Source: Elysia marginata
Lineage: Eukaryota; Mollusca; Gastropoda; Plakobranchidae
NCBI GenBank assembly: GCA_019649035.1
Contig: BMAT01009247.1
Location: 122,419 to 169,395, forward strand
Direction of reading: 5' to 3'
Length of the DNA stretch: 46,977 nt
Shown one piece after another: positions 22,439 through 35,800 of this stretch. Within the stretch, counting starts at the first letter, position 1, and the number at the start of each line of letters is the position of its first letter. The notes beneath the pieces were generated by a model that worked only from the letters and a program-made list of their open reading frames with translations, ran no database searches and was not told where the DNA came from. Both the position numbers and the translations under genes were made by a program.

Positions 22439-25226
22439 GCGGCAAGGTTAGCACAACAGATACAAATAATACCAAAAGGAAAGACATACCTAACGTGTAA
22501 GATATTTTAGAATCTGCATCGCGTTGCCCTTTAACAATTAATGGATAGGCACTGTAACCTCATACAACTAGATTTGTCTAATATGCCAACTCAGTGTTAA
22601 TGAGAAATTTGTAGATCTATGCTTTAATTTCTAACCATGACAATTGACTGTTGAAGGGGAGAGTAAGAAGTCAGTTTGTACACAAAGAGTTTAACTCACA
22701 GAGGACAACCCAACTGAAGTTAGAGCAACATTTTGATTTTATAGAGCATCAGCTATAAGATATTTAAACAGGAATGGCGATTGTAAGAAGTCAAGCCATG
22801 GCCAAACTATTCACCTCCATGAGAGAAAAAGACATAGAGGTGGGACAACGGGGGAAAAGAAGACGTATCTTATAAAACAAAAATGACTGTAAAAACAGTC
22901 ATTAGATGAGAAAAAAGATGGGTCTGTTTTAAGGAGATAGAAAGAGAGACAGAGAGGGAAATAAATACACAAAAAGGCTGACAAGCGGAAAGAAAAAAAA
23001 ACGAGCATTACGAAGAATGAGAGTGACCGACAGACATACACACACAGACAAACAATAATAAAAGCAGAGCGATACATACAGGTAGATAGAAATACACCAA
23101 CACAGACAGATGAAACTAGCAAACAGAATTAAAGACAAAATTTTTGTTATCTCGCGCATTGCAGTACAGACATATATTTCTCCGGTATTCAATCTTGTTT
23201 CAAGGCAAGCCAGCATGCCGCTGAAGTAACCACGAGTAGCGTGACTTTGATTAGCAAAAAACAATGCCACGGGGAGATACTTGGGTGACATGGAGCAGAT
23301 TCTATCAGGGTGAAAAATGAGACATGGATGCCCCGCCTGCTTGGTCTTCCTCGACCCTGTGTTATCTCTCAATTCTCTATTCGTTCAGGGCATCCTAAGA
23401 AGTGGGACTAAAAGAGAGGGGGTGGCAAAGTCTACATAATCTGTTATAGTGATCATAAATATGCAGGAGGGACGACCCATGTTGCGGTAACCACAAGTCT
23501 TAATTTGATTGTTGGGCTTCGTCAGGGGTGAGACCTTCATGAAAATAAATTACCCTAAGGAATGCAAAGACTGCCATATCAGCCACCGCATAACGAGGGA
23601 ATCTGCAGTAGAATAGACTCAATAGACATAGAGGTCAAGGCGGCAACCTTTGAGATGAATGTTTAGCATGAATGCTGAGAATGCTATATATTCACAATCC
23701 TGGAATTTTCAAGATGACTTTTAATCGAGACAGAGAGAGAGAAAAAACATATAGACAGGCAAAAGGAGAGGGAGGAAGAAGGCGAGATGTGCAGCGAAAG
23801 AGAGAATAGAAAGTAAACGAGAAAGGACAAAATGATAATATAACATGAAGAGATAGTGAACGTAGCAACGTAACAGTGCTTTCATATCATAGATAGACAT
23901 CAAGATTACAAGAATAAGAAAGATTGAGAGAGAACGGAAAGTGAACGTAGAGAGTGGAGAAAAAATGGACGAACTGCGGGAAGCAGTACCATGATTTCGC
24001 CCTACCAGTTAAGTGTCAAGCCAGGCTTAGAAGAAAAAAAAAGTGAAGCAAAGAATATAAGCTATAATAAGAATTTGCAATTTTCTTTATTTCCTTCTTC
24101 AAAAAAGAACAAGGGAATAAATTAGCATGAACATTTCAGCTAAGTGATCACAAATTGCGCAAACTGACGTAGTTCTATAATTTTTGGAATGACTTGGAAT
24201 TGCTAAGAGCATCACAGTGAAAAGATTTGTGATACCACAGTGGCAGCGAAACATTTCTTTCTCTACAACTTAGCGTAAGATCAACAAAAGTGTTGAAGCC
24301 TTTTAACCAGAAATAGATCTTATCCTCTACCTCTATCTGTCTGTCATCCAATTCTTGCTTTACTAAACCTTTTTGTTGGTTGGAGCAATCTGTCTATAAT
24401 TCTACTTTCTTACGTTAAATTCTAGTGTTTGTACAGTAGAAAAATTGCTCAGCATTTCTTTCGATTATTGAGCTTGACACTGTTTAATTTCTAGATCTAT
24501 TTAACTTGCATTTTAGTCGTGACAAAAATGTTGCCAACAGAATTTAAACATAATATAATTCTACTTATCTATCGATCGGTCTGTTAAAAGTTTTCTCTTA
24601 TTTCTCCACCTATGTGCGCTTTTATTCTCTCTCTCTGTTTTTTCTTATTGCTCACTTCCTTTCTCTCACCCCCCCAGCCCAGCATACAGCATTCTCTTTA
24701 GACAGCATAAAAGTACTTGGAGAGGAAAAACAGAACAGATAGGTATACTACAACAGAGAAGAGAAGACTGGAAAGCTGGTATGAAGGCGGCAGTTCAGGC
24801 AGTAAACCTTTAATACACGAAGCTTGATAGTGATTGAGATAGTGTCTCCGAAAAGGTACAAAATTTGTAATGCAAAGAATATAAAACACACAGAAAATTG
24901 CAGTTAGTTCACTTAGATAGTAAAAGTCAACGCCCAGCATTTATTTACTGTAATGATTGTAGAATCGACCGAGGCAGGGAGGACTACCCCTGGTTTAACA
25001 ATCTCTAACTTATGGATTATTAAACAGCGGGAAAACTTTCTACTTTCTAGGATTCCAGACACTAAACCAACAAACTAGGTCAGCGCAATAGTCCCATCTG
25101 GCTTTTTTGAAAATGTCAATAGACCTATAGGCATAATTTTGTTTTATTACCTTCGGGAGTAAATGTTCCCATTTGTCTGTCTGTCGTGTTAAACTCTTCT
25201 TTCTAGGTCGGCCGGGCCAAGATCTT

Positions 25227-25259
25227 GTCTCTCTCTCTGACTCTCTCTCTCCCTCTCTC

Positions 25260-25291
<32 letters not shown>

Positions 25292-25310
25292 CCTCTCTCT
25301 CCCTCTCTTT
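25227..25310. repeat. (TC)n microsatellite
   Basis: About 84 bases of TC dinucleotides are interrupted by CCC and TGT. Confidence 0.92.
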
Positions 25311-26105
25311 TCAGTAAATGACTTTAATTAAGTAAGTAAAACCTTTGTGTCAAACTTAAGGTTGAATGTTTAACGCAGAGTAATTTCGATACAAATTACA
25401 TCATTCTATAAACGCCAATTCATCTACAGAGAAAATCCTCGAAATTCGAAAAATTGCGCGATCAATGGAATTTCGTAAAGTTTTCAGTTTTCAGCCGTCT
25501 TTTCTTCCTTATCCCTATATGTGATGACATCACATGCAAAAATGCCCAATTTTAGAGAAAGAATTCGTTGATGATTTTTATAACATGCCGAGTTATGAGG
25601 TAGACCACCTCGAGTAAAATCGAATGAGACAAAAACCAATATAGTACGGTGGCATTAATGTACATCAGTCTTTTAGTCTATCCTAGATATGCACTTTTGG
25701 ATTAATATAATTCTATTTTTATGCCTGGATATGTTTCAAAATAAAATTTAATCATATTGTATCAATATATTATTTTTAAAGGGCCAATTCCTTACTTTTT
25801 AACACATGGTCTGAAAACTATAATTCTAAGTGTTTCGTGCCATAAGATGAGCTATTGAGAGTTCGTTCGTGTCAACCTGTGCCTCGTTCTCGCTGTTTGC
25901 TTTAAAAGTAGCCCAACATGAATCTGGTAGCATAAACAGTGTGTTCATCCAATTATGCGTCTTCCTCCCATTATTAAAACATAAAAACTTGAATATTGAT
26001 ATCCTATCTATTGCTGGAATAATTATCTGCTGTTGTTAGCTTCTGGACATGCTACACTCAATGCACTTTCTCAAGGTAAAACTTGAACAACAACAAAAAT
26101 TAGAT

Positions 26106-26210
26106 CTACTACTACTACTACTACTNNNNNNNNNNNNNNNNNNNNNNNNNNNNNNNNNNNNNNNNNNNNNNNNNNNNNNNNNNNNNTACTACTACTACTA
26201 TTACTACTAC
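26106..26210. repeat. (TAC)n microsatellite containing a 61-base assembly gap
   Basis: TAC units flank a run of 61 N at 26126-26186 on both sides, so the unresolved bases are almost certainly more of the same repeat. The true length is unknown. One ATT interruption occurs on the right side. Confidence 0.92.
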
Positions 26211-26349
26211 AAATATTTATAATAATATTAACCACAACAACAAAAGTTAACATTTTTCTTCAGTTATTTCTACAACGTCAAGTTTCTTATCTTTCATACA
26301 ACGATCAGGATAAAATTATCCCGTCTGAACCTTCGGGCTCATGGTAATT

Positions 26350-26400
26350 TAGGTTAGCAACGGAGTACTAAACCCTCGCTCTAGGAAGTTTAAATCTTGT
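26350..26400 (+). repeat. tRNA-like SINE head (candidate)
   Basis: TTAGGTTAGCAACGGAGTA resembles an A box and arm, and GGAAGTTTAAATCTTGT resembles a degenerate B box, with tRNA-like spacing. No full cloverleaf closes, so a SINE fragment is more likely than a tRNA gene. Confidence 0.3.
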
Positions 26401-27440
26401 ATTGAGGCAGCCGTCTCTCGGCTCACGATGACCTAAATAAATTGTATATATCTGTGCTGACCTGACATGGTTTAGAAAGTCACAAAATTATTTAGTTCAT
26501 GATGAACGGACTGTTCCAAGTCTGATCTGTACACAAATCCCTAATTACAGACACATACACTCATACAAAACGCGCAGGAAGAGGAGAGAAAGAGGGAAGG
26601 ACATAGAAACAGGAAAATTATCGGCCTTTTAAAAAGATAGAAAAAGAAAAAGGGTAGATTCCCCCAATAAAAAAGAGGTGCAAGCACATGACAAAAGAAA
26701 TTGACAGTTACAGCTTACCTTTTTGTGTTTCTTATGAAGTTTGTTCTATTTTTCTTTATGGTAAACTTCTTGAAAGTATAAACCTAACATTTTTTTCTTC
26801 CCCGCAGAAAAATGGTTAGGAAAGAAAAGAATATGCACTGCCGGGGTTAAAGAAAAAAGTATACACATAAATTTCATACAACAACGAAACGAAATATTTT
26901 TTTTAAACAGACGCTTATTTTGTAACGCCATTTTTGCAGCAACTGGGGTCACTCAACGCTAGACTATTCTGTGTTTTGTGTACGGTTTACATTTCCCAGA
27001 TGGTATCAGGTGCAGACTTTTCCCAGGAGAAAGCACAGCACACTCAAGACTGTATTGATGTAGACATTTATTGCTATCATTATCATCTTAGAGTAATTGG
27101 TTAAAGGGTCAATATTGACAAGGTTTATATTCGATAATAGGATTTTCCATTTTGGGGGCAAGCTGGCATATGAAAATGCGATTATCAATTAAAATGTTTT
27201 ATGTTTAACTTTTTTTCTTGACATTATTGTCTTTATAATGAATCATTTATTAGGACTTTTATAAAAAAAATTCGACGAGCTGTAAAACCTCGACTCAATG
27301 GGGATAGAGATAAAAAGTAGTAAAAAGCGGTAATAATGTATTGAGGAAAAAAATGTTTACAAAAATAACGGCTTAGATACTCCATAACAGCGACTTTGCA
27401 ACAATTTGTCTCGTCATTATTATGTTTCTACAAAATAATG

Positions 27441-27490
27441 GGGCGGCAAGATCTAGTGGTCTAAGTAATAGAGTTCGAATTCTTGTCGCT
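27441..27490 (+). repeat. tRNA-like SINE head (candidate)
   Basis: GGGGCGGCAAGATCTAGTGG followed by TCTAAG and then GAGTTCGAATTCTTG at 27471-27485 looks like the A-box and B-box region of a tRNA-derived element, shortened in the anticodon arm. The acceptor stem does not pair. Confidence 0.35.
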
Positions 27491-27714
27491 TTTATATGTT
27501 TTTGTGGTGATGCTGAGTGACTGAGAAAGATTTTTTAAAACAGACTTTCTTAACTTACCCTGGTGTTTAAAAAATTACTTTAAAAAATGAGAGGTCAAAA
27601 AATTACGATCCGGTGACCAGCAAATAGGAATGAAATTTCAACAAGAGAGGAGGAACTTTCCTAGTGTCGATGCCAGGCCCCCGGGAGATTAAAACCTATA
27701 CTGTATAGCACAGC

Positions 27715-27755
27715 CCATCAGGTCGAATCATGTGCTCATGCCTGGTTTGGAAATT
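27715..27755 (+). repeat. dispersed repeat fragment, copy 1
   Basis: CCATCAGGTCGAA followed by ATGCC and TGGTTT is shared, in the same orientation, with 44329-44365. The pair are probably remnants of one dispersed family. Confidence 0.4.
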
Positions 27756-28461
27756 TTTTAGTGACAAAACTATTTGAAACAGAAAATCGGAGTACCCGCT
27801 GCTCCTCTTTGATTACAGTATAATTCTTATTTTTACGCAATGAAAATGTTCAGTTTCAAATATTAAATGTGTCATTACAGTTAGAAACAATCTAAAAAAA
27901 GACCTTTTTTAATTACTTAGGTCTAGAATGGAACAAGCACAACAGTATTTGGGGTGTTTTATTTTACCTCTAACCCCATTTCCGATTTCAACATTGATAA
28001 CACTGAGATTCAACCGATAGACCTAATAGCTTGTTGACCTTGAATTAGAAAAAACTAGAAACGGAATAAACAAGGCAAATTTAACCAAATACCAACGCGC
28101 GATTGAACTTGGTTTGCATCATGGGAAAATACTATTCATGTATTGCGACTGGTCTAAATGAGACGGATGTCGGATATTTCAATAGGAAAATGCCTTCTAA
28201 AATTGGATTTAAATTCCTCTTTTATTTCATTTTCTAAATTAAAAAAAACAGTCTAATATAATTAGTCTAACAAAGTTTATGATACATTCATCCTTTATTC
28301 GACTTTGGAAGCTCAGAAAAATAAATTATTAAAAAGTAATATCGAATCCTTTTAATGTGAACATTGCGACAGCCGCCTCATTTGCCCTGCCTGCGAGACA
28401 CATATTGTAACTTGAGCTTCCATTTCATTCTGCTAATCTCATTCATTGCAATATATCCAGA

Positions 28462-28640
28462 GTTGAAGGTGCGGTAACCGTGCCAGCAGATTTTGCTGTA
28501 GATAACGTCATCATCCAGATGTCAGCACACTAGGCCATCACCCGATACATCGTCTGCTATGACCTGGTGCTGGTGTTAGTTCTACCAGGCGTTTTCTGCG
28601 TCGTCCAATGTTGCTCACAGGCCGTAAGGTTTTCTTTATA
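28462..28640 (+). pseudogene. decayed coding-like island, possibly from a von Willebrand A/hemicentin-type gene
   Basis: After an AG at 28459-28460 the frame reads VEGAVTVPADFAVDNVIIQM then SAH and a TAG at 28531-28533. The VTVP....VDNVIIQ pattern resembles the beta-sandwich segment that follows the VWA domain in hemicentin-like proteins. In a different frame, just past the stop, the reading RPSPD resembles the motif expected next in that family, so a frameshift and a stop would both be needed to explain the island as one exon. The region is GC-richer than its surroundings. The family call rests on a short match by eye and is weak. It could also be an ordinary GC-rich non-coding patch. Confidence 0.25.
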
Positions 28641-30372
28641 GATAAGTTGTTTTGTGTTTGTCAGTTGTCATGTCAGATGGGTATAGAATGATGCCCTAGC
28701 TTTAACTCAGTTCGATCGTTTTATTTGTTGTTGTTTCACAATAGCTAGACAATCAGAACAAAAGGTTTTCTTCGGTAATTGCTTTGCGTTTTAATTTTTG
28801 TCAGACGAAAATAGCGTCTCGAAAAAATATTGATGCTTAGGCTGTACCTCATTTATTTAGATGTAGCTGTTGCTGTCATTGTTATTTTACTCTGGAGAAT
28901 CAGAATCGAATATGTATTTATTTTAACATGTCTTTTTGGCCATGCATTGAAATTCTGCATGGTTTTGTGTTTGTTTACTACAACAGGAGTACTTTGTTGT
29001 TTGATTCATCTATCTTACCAGACTGTCGCCAAAGAATAGACGTTTAAATACAAGATATCGTAAAAACAATACATAGTCTTTAGCATGGGAATTGGATACA
29101 TTAAAATACGGACATTAGAAAACTTAAGTGATTGGCGTTTGAAAGTGATATTGGAGCATATTTGACAAAAGGTATTCGCTAACGTGGGTGTCTAATGATA
29201 AGAATCCGGATTAAAAGTTTAGCTTTATTCTATAAAGGTTCTTAATGCTTTCTGCCCGAGTGTATCCAGCAATGAAATGCTTCGTTTTGAAAGATAATAC
29301 GCAGCTAAAAAAGATAAGCCGTTCTGAACTCGCTATTGCGCAGCCAAATATGGGATAATCAGATCTCAACATGTTCATTTACGAAAACAAAGCCAGGCTA
29401 ACGTAATCCGAGCAGCGTTCTTTTTAAATAATTTCATATTCTACGAAGACGAGCTATTTTTACCGCAGTGGAACTGCGTTCCTTTTTTCATCATGCAGGT
29501 TCTATGAGATAAATCTCAACAAAGGCGAATAATTAAGAAAGATAGTAGATTAATGGTTTCCCAGATGATGCTGTAAATCAATGTCTTATTAAAGAAAGTA
29601 GCCCTCAGCGACAAATAACACGCCGTCAGTATAAGCACAGTTTTCAAAGAAATAATTACTCGTATTTTCAATGGCTAAAACTATTGGTCGCAAAAGCATG
29701 GAAACTTGCTAACTTTGTGTACTAAAGTTAAACATGCATGTTTTGAAAAATACAGAATGGGCACACTCAGATAAAAGACAATCCTTAAAACAGATTGTAA
29801 CTATTTATAGCAGTTTGACGCAAGTATAGCTTCCTCAAGAGAATAAAATCTCTCTTGTATTTAGATCTACGTATCCACTATCATCTATGTCTGTCAGAAA
29901 AAATACAATGAAGAAACTAACATGGTTAGTACCTTCTTTCAGTCCGTCCTTTTGTTTCATCAAGGTTAAGACTTATTACTCAAGTCTCGCAGAATACCAT
30001 CAGCAGCTGCTTTTGTTTTTAAATTAAAGAAGTATTGACGCAGTAAATTGCTCTTCATATCTTGTCCAATATGACACACGAATCGAACGCATCAACTCTC
30101 GGTGGATCTATTTTCTGGAAAAGAGTCGACTGGTGGACATTCTAGTGCAGGAAATTGCCTTCTAAATTTGGAACTTTATTCTAAATCGCTACGTCTTTAT
30201 TAAAGGATATCTTTTTTTCCGTCCATCCAAAATGTTGACAATTATATACATTTTAAACACTTGAAAGCTCAGAAAACTGTAAAATGTTAGTTTCCACCTA
30301 TTAAAACTTGTTACGATATAAAAAGGCTTATTTAAGGGTAGTGTTATTATCCTTTCGCAGATGATTCTCTCC

Positions 30373-30374
<2 letters not shown>

Positions 30375-30413
<39 letters not shown>
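30375..30413. repeat. (TC)n microsatellite
   Basis: A nearly pure TC run ends at a short AT-rich TATATATA stretch. Confidence 0.93.
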
Positions 30414-30416
<3 letters not shown>

Positions 30417-31120
30417 GTATATATATACATATTCTATATATATCTTTTCCTTTCTCTTCTGCGTAGTAACCAGGCTAGCCATGAAAAAAAAGAAACATAA
30501 AATAAAGTATAGCTCAACTTGATTAATTTTTTAACAGTTTAGAAAATCCATAAGCGTAAATCCTGATAAAACTTCTGTTATACCGGTACTCTTTGTTCAC
30601 CTTGGGTGCATAAGAATTAATACCCAGGGCAAAAAAGCCCCCATGCATTGTTTATTCACTGTTTACATAACCCTATTTCCACACAATCCTAACATAACAC
30701 CGTTTTTTGTTTCTAAAACTCTCACACGTCATGTGTGCTTTATTGCCTGCAAAGTTTTTTAACATAATTTATTTCGAGATAAACTCCTTTTTGAAAGTGT
30801 TCTGTATCTCGTTTTGAAAGTCAAACAAACACACCCACATTAATTGCTTTACAAAGCCTCATTGTATTTACATTGGCTCTCAGAATGTAACAGTGTGAGC
30901 TCAAGACGTTCTGCCCCCCGCACTGCAACTGCAAGGTGTAATTTAAGAGGCGACAAAAGATATGAAGCTTTCAGTTTTCAGTAAGACTGAGAGCATTCCC
31001 GGATTACCATAGATCCCAAGCCAGTTGGCCTCAAATTTTTTTACGCTTTAATCTATCTCAACTTGTATCGATGCTTTTTCTACCTCACTGTGTGTTTCTT
31101 TCTTTCTCATATTTAATTTG

Positions 31121-31122
<2 letters not shown>

Positions 31123-31166
<44 letters not shown>

Positions 31167-31345
31167 AAATCCATCTTGCTAAAGCTTGGTCTTATTCTTC
31201 CCTTCTCTCAGTCTCTCTCTATTCAACTTAATTCCTCTTTCTCTTCCTCTCTTTCTTCCTACTATATTCCTCGTCCCCTCTCACCCTCTCTCTGTTTCAG
31301 TCTCTGTCTATCTCTCTCCGTCTTTCTCTCTCTCTCTCTCTATCT
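31123..31345. repeat. (TC)n tract and imperfect TC-rich block
   Basis: A pure TC run at 31123-31164 is followed by imperfect CTCTCT/CTGTCT sequence to about 31345. Ser/Leu-rich frames here are artefacts. Confidence 0.88.
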
Positions 31346-31864
31346 TTGTCACTCCTTTTATTTTCCTTTCTCTTTTGTCTTCATTTAAAATAAAACTGTT
31401 TACCTAACTAAGCAAAAAACAGATTGGTTTCACATCGTGCGTGAGACATTGTCTGAGATTGCAAAATCTAGTTTACTGCGGAACACAATTATAAGGCGAT
31501 AAATTTGAATGTTTCAATTTTTTCCCTTTTAAAGCTGTATGCGCATTGAAACAAAGTTGCCAAAATCTTAACATTTATTCTGAATGTTAAAGCCTTACTG
31601 CTTCATGTATGGTTGAGGAGACCTTGAAAAATATTGCTCCAACAGCCTTAGACTAGTATTTTACCTAGAGTTCTATAGAATTTTTTTTGTAAAAGAACAG
31701 CACACTTCATCACTTCAGGTTTTAGTTAGAATCTATATGCCAACATCAGCCCATAGAGTCATACAACCCAACTTTAGAGTTGCCCCCATCTTTGTTTTTA
31801 CTTCCAGGTCTAGCTAGAATCTCCATCTAGAACTTATCTGTGATGACTTGACGTACAATTTCAG

Positions 31865-31931
31865 CTCGTCTGGAACTGGAGCAGACGATGACGGACTCGA
31901 TGACCCTAGGAATTTAAAGTCTGACCTTTGA
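31865..31931 (+). CDS. candidate terminal exon with acidic C-terminus
   Basis: After an ACAATTTCAG acceptor, a phase-2 entry gives SSGTGADDDGLDDPRNLKSD then L and a TGA at 31929-31931. The short peptide is acidic and sits in a GC-richer patch of AT-rich DNA. An AATAAA at 32161-32166 could end the transcript, about 230 bases downstream. No partner exon could be identified upstream on the plus strand, so the gene, if real, is unknown. A chance 21-codon frame is not excluded. Confidence 0.28.
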
Positions 31932-34529
31932 ACCAGGATATAGACGTCTTGTCTCGGCTGTCAATCGTCAGCAGGCTGAGCTGGCTTGCCTTCATTATAA
32001 CTCTTATCCTATATTGTATCTATACTACCTTTGAGAGTAAAGAAAAAATGAAAACGAGTGTTTTCCACACCACAGACTTGATTGGTTTAGTAGGTACAAC
32101 CTCGCTTTTAGACTTTGTGGTGGTTTGTTGAGTTCCAGACACTGCGATTGTGGTTAGGAAAATAAAATTTACTGCAAAGTTTTTGTCTTCTATATTTTTT
32201 CTTTTTTTCCATAAAAATTCTTTAATCATGTTGGCTGCCTTTTCGTCCTTTTTTCCTTATCTTTATCATCTTTTTTTTTTTTATTTCTTCCTTCAACTTT
32301 TCCCCACTCCGCCTTTGTTTTGTTGTTTATTTTACTAAATTATATCATTTTCCGTTTATTTTGATTTTTTTATCCCTTTCTTCATTATCGCTTATGTCTA
32401 TTTTCCGTCTTTTTTGAGCTTACCATAATTATATCTTGATCACTATTCAATATTTCTTGCTTTTTCTTACTCTTCTCCGAAACCAGCCTTGATTTCTCTC
32501 TTTTTCAGCCTGACTTTCCGTTTTTTTATCTGTGTTTCTCTCCCTCACTTTTTAAAAACAAACATATTATTCTCTCAATCATTCCTTCTTTCTCAAACAA
32601 CGTGTCTCTCACCAATCATAAACATAGAACATCATGTTCTTCCTGCATTTGTATAGTTAACAACGGCATTATAAACTCCATATTTTGCTCCGCGTATTTC
32701 ATGTTCCTACTTAGAGTGAAGACCCGATAAATGCTATAAACCCACGCCCCCACAAGTTATAATCTCAATAGCAAAATAATTATTGCTGTCAGCAGGTTTT
32801 ACTCTTGTCTTTACATGCAGAATAATACGTAAAACAAACTCCTTTGCGTATTTTAAACCTCTATAAACATTACAATAAACGGTGTCTATCGCGATAAGGT
32901 AGGTCTGGAAACACAAGCACCTCTTTCACCATAAAAATCTGATATATCAAGATACGAAACTGTCAGGGGGTATGAATGATATTGGACGCACATACTAAAA
33001 AAAGATGAAGTTGGCTATGAAGAAGCCAAAAAGAGGAGAACAGATGGAAAAAGATTATTTAATTCCATAAATGTCAGCTTCTTTTTGGTGTTGTTCATGA
33101 ATACGAAAATCTGCAGTCGCGGACATGATTTGCGTACGTTTCAAGGATGCAAACGTCATGAAAAATCAGGGTCAAATATTAAATTAAAAACAGGTCTTTT
33201 TTGTGCTCTCGATATTTGTAATACTGTCATATCTTTGAGTTAGGACTGATTATGTTCAGGCTGAATTACTAGATCTAACTGATATCTGGACGAGTTGGTT
33301 ATAGGGGAACGTACTTTTGTTGCAATACTCAATGTTAAAAAAAAATTACTAGTAAAAAAAAAAACTTTCCGACGAAAAGACAAAACTATTGCTTATGAAA
33401 AACGATAAAATTAAGGGTGTTGATAAAAAAGTAGCTAGATTGAAGCAGTAAAAACTACTTTGCATTCAAAATAATCTAAAAATATGAATAATATGCACAA
33501 CGCACTACCGGAAGAATGTAATTTTTTTAGGGAGGATCGTCCCCCATATACCATGAAATTTTATTCACTTTTTATACCAAGACGCGCGTTTTTCCTTTGT
33601 TAACATTTAATTTTAAAACTTGGCATGAATTTTAAAAAAATACAAAAACAAAAATACCCGGGTAGTTTATTAGAAAGGCGGGCTCTGCGAGGAATTTCAA
33701 AAGTTTTATGGGGTTTTTTTTGTCAGTGCTAACAAAAATGAGGCGTTTCCATTCTTCATTTTCGACTTTGAGTGTTCAAGTATGGAAGACAAATGCGTAG
33801 GCCTAATTGTTCCATGTACGTTTAAATATTTTGGAGAAATAGTTAGAGAAACTGTTAAAGCTAAGGTTTTTAGACGTCTTTTATGTTACATAATTTTGAA
33901 ACTATTGATTTGAGTTCTGACACTGTTCCAAAACAACATATTTTAAGTGATTTACTTGAATTTCAAAAGATAACATAAACATGCAATATTAAACCACTTA
34001 AATAAGCTTACCTTTTGAAGAAATACTCAAATGCATAGAATTGCTTTAGCTGGCTCAACTTAGTGTCGGGTTTTTTAAGTTTTTGTTGTATGTTTGCTCA
34101 TTTCGAATAGTTCCTTATGATTTTTTAAAATTTCAAATATTGTTCCATTCAGCTATATCTTCAGATGGTAGAACGGAACGCAAAATGGAAAAAGGTGATG
34201 GTTTTACAAAGACATCAAAACAAAAACACAACCGTTTGGTTATTAAAATATTGATATGCAGATGTGTATTGGCTTTAATCAATTTCGAAATCTTTTGGGT
34301 ACCATAGAGTAATAGCAAATAAAAAGGTGTGAGCAGTAGATCACCGTGCCACGGGAGTGTTGATAATTGCAAGTCATGCCAAACCCCTGGTCATTACAAG
34401 ATGTTAATTTGAACAGTTTGTTTTTAGAAAATTCAGCTTGTGTCGTTTTTAGAATTTCTAGACATTATCAAGTTTTGTTTATTCATGTATACTTACACCA
34501 TGTCTCATTTTGTCTTTGTATGACTCTCT

Positions 34530-34605
34530 TCGTCTCAGTCTGTCTATCTCCGCGTCTCTCTCTTTATCTCTGTCTCTCTCTGTCTCTCTCACTCTCTCTT
34601 CATTT
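34530..34605. repeat. imperfect (TC)n tract
   Basis: CTCTCTGTCTCTC-type repeats are interrupted by TTTATCTC. This is a microsatellite-like low-complexity block. Confidence 0.8.
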
Positions 34606-35800
34606 GAGCCTATGCATTTTTCCTCCGTGCCGCTTTTTCTGTACGTTAATTTCGTAACTCACTTCTTATCTTTTACTTCTACTATCAGTCTACCTAGCTT
34701 ATCTTTGTCTGTCGGGGTATTTCTGTCTTTTTCTCTTCATTCCCGTGCATCATTTTTTTCTCTTACGCCATATTGACTTCTTTGCCATCTTCTATAATCT
34801 TTTACGTCTAACACTATTTCTTCTAAACTTTCTCAAATTAGCTAAATCACCCTTATCGACTTTCTCCAGACTCCTGTAGATTAACACAAACAGATAAGGA
34901 GCAGAGCATTGCGTTCAATTTTTATCATTTGGACTCAAGCAAAAAATTCTAAATTCGTATTTTATGTAGGAGTTAAATTATAATTTAGAGACATGCAAGA
35001 TGGCGAAACTGAGTGAATCGTTTAACTATGGAAAAAAAAGGAAAAATATTCCTTTTTATGCTATAACGTTACCGGTGCGCCATTTGCCTAAACCACACGC
35101 ACCAACTTCGTTGAGGTCATGTTCTGGATTTTTCCACATATATATTCGTAAGAGGATGGCAAAAATATAAGACCGAGTTGTAAGAACCAGAAATTATTAT
35201 CAAACATTGTGGGTTGCATTACATTTGAAAATATACACCTCTAACAGAAATTTCATGATATATAAACCCCCTTTTTAGCCATTTGCGGGCACACGGAACC
35301 AAGTGGGGCTTGTGTTTTTATGAGCAAAAATTGGTGTATAGGTATTTATAGTCTTTTTTTTCAAATTCAGTAGCTAAAAATTTAGATGTGATTTCTGGTG
35401 GCATCATAAGATAACGCAATTTAAATAGGTGATGCTTATTTGTCCAAGGAAGACAGAAGTAGGGGGGAAACGTTTGAACTTTTTTTTTCTTTTCAAATTT
35501 AAATTTGAACTGTATGCTAACTTTTTATTGATTCCGCCGGCCTGTTCTCAAATTTTTTTTCGTCCCCTCTGACAAAAACGAAAATTGTATACAGATGGGT
35601 AATGCCCTTATTTATTTACTTTTTAGCTGACACGCCTGTTCACCCAGTGGAATAAATTATGTTTTTTGTTATGTCCTCAATGTAAAATAATCTATCTCCA
35701 GCTCTTATCAACACGACCTTGAAATGCCTGAAGGCTGTTAATTTCTGTTGGCCCTATTCAATTTACATACTTGATGAATATGACTTTGGTGTAGGTTTAG

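Larger units (their letters stand above)
21972..28460. other. no convincing exon; repeats only
   Basis: If the fibrinogen gene continues upstream on the minus strand, its 5' exons should lie here or beyond, but I could not recognise any. The stretch holds short tandem repeats, GA/TC-rich tracts, an assembly gap and tRNA-like SINE fragments. A GC-richer island at about 23150-23560 has no readable protein similarity that I recognise. Confidence 0.5.

Noticed and set aside
22811-23372. Minus-strand frames rich in Ser, Leu, Cys and Phe
   Set aside because: The composition follows a purine-rich plus strand (GA and ACA repeats). No immunoglobulin or other domain pattern expected upstream of the fibrinogen exons was seen.
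30889-30945. Short frame with FCPPHCNCKV, like a leucine-rich-repeat N-cap
   Set aside because: Only about 15 codons before a stop, no repeats after it and no convincing splice sites.
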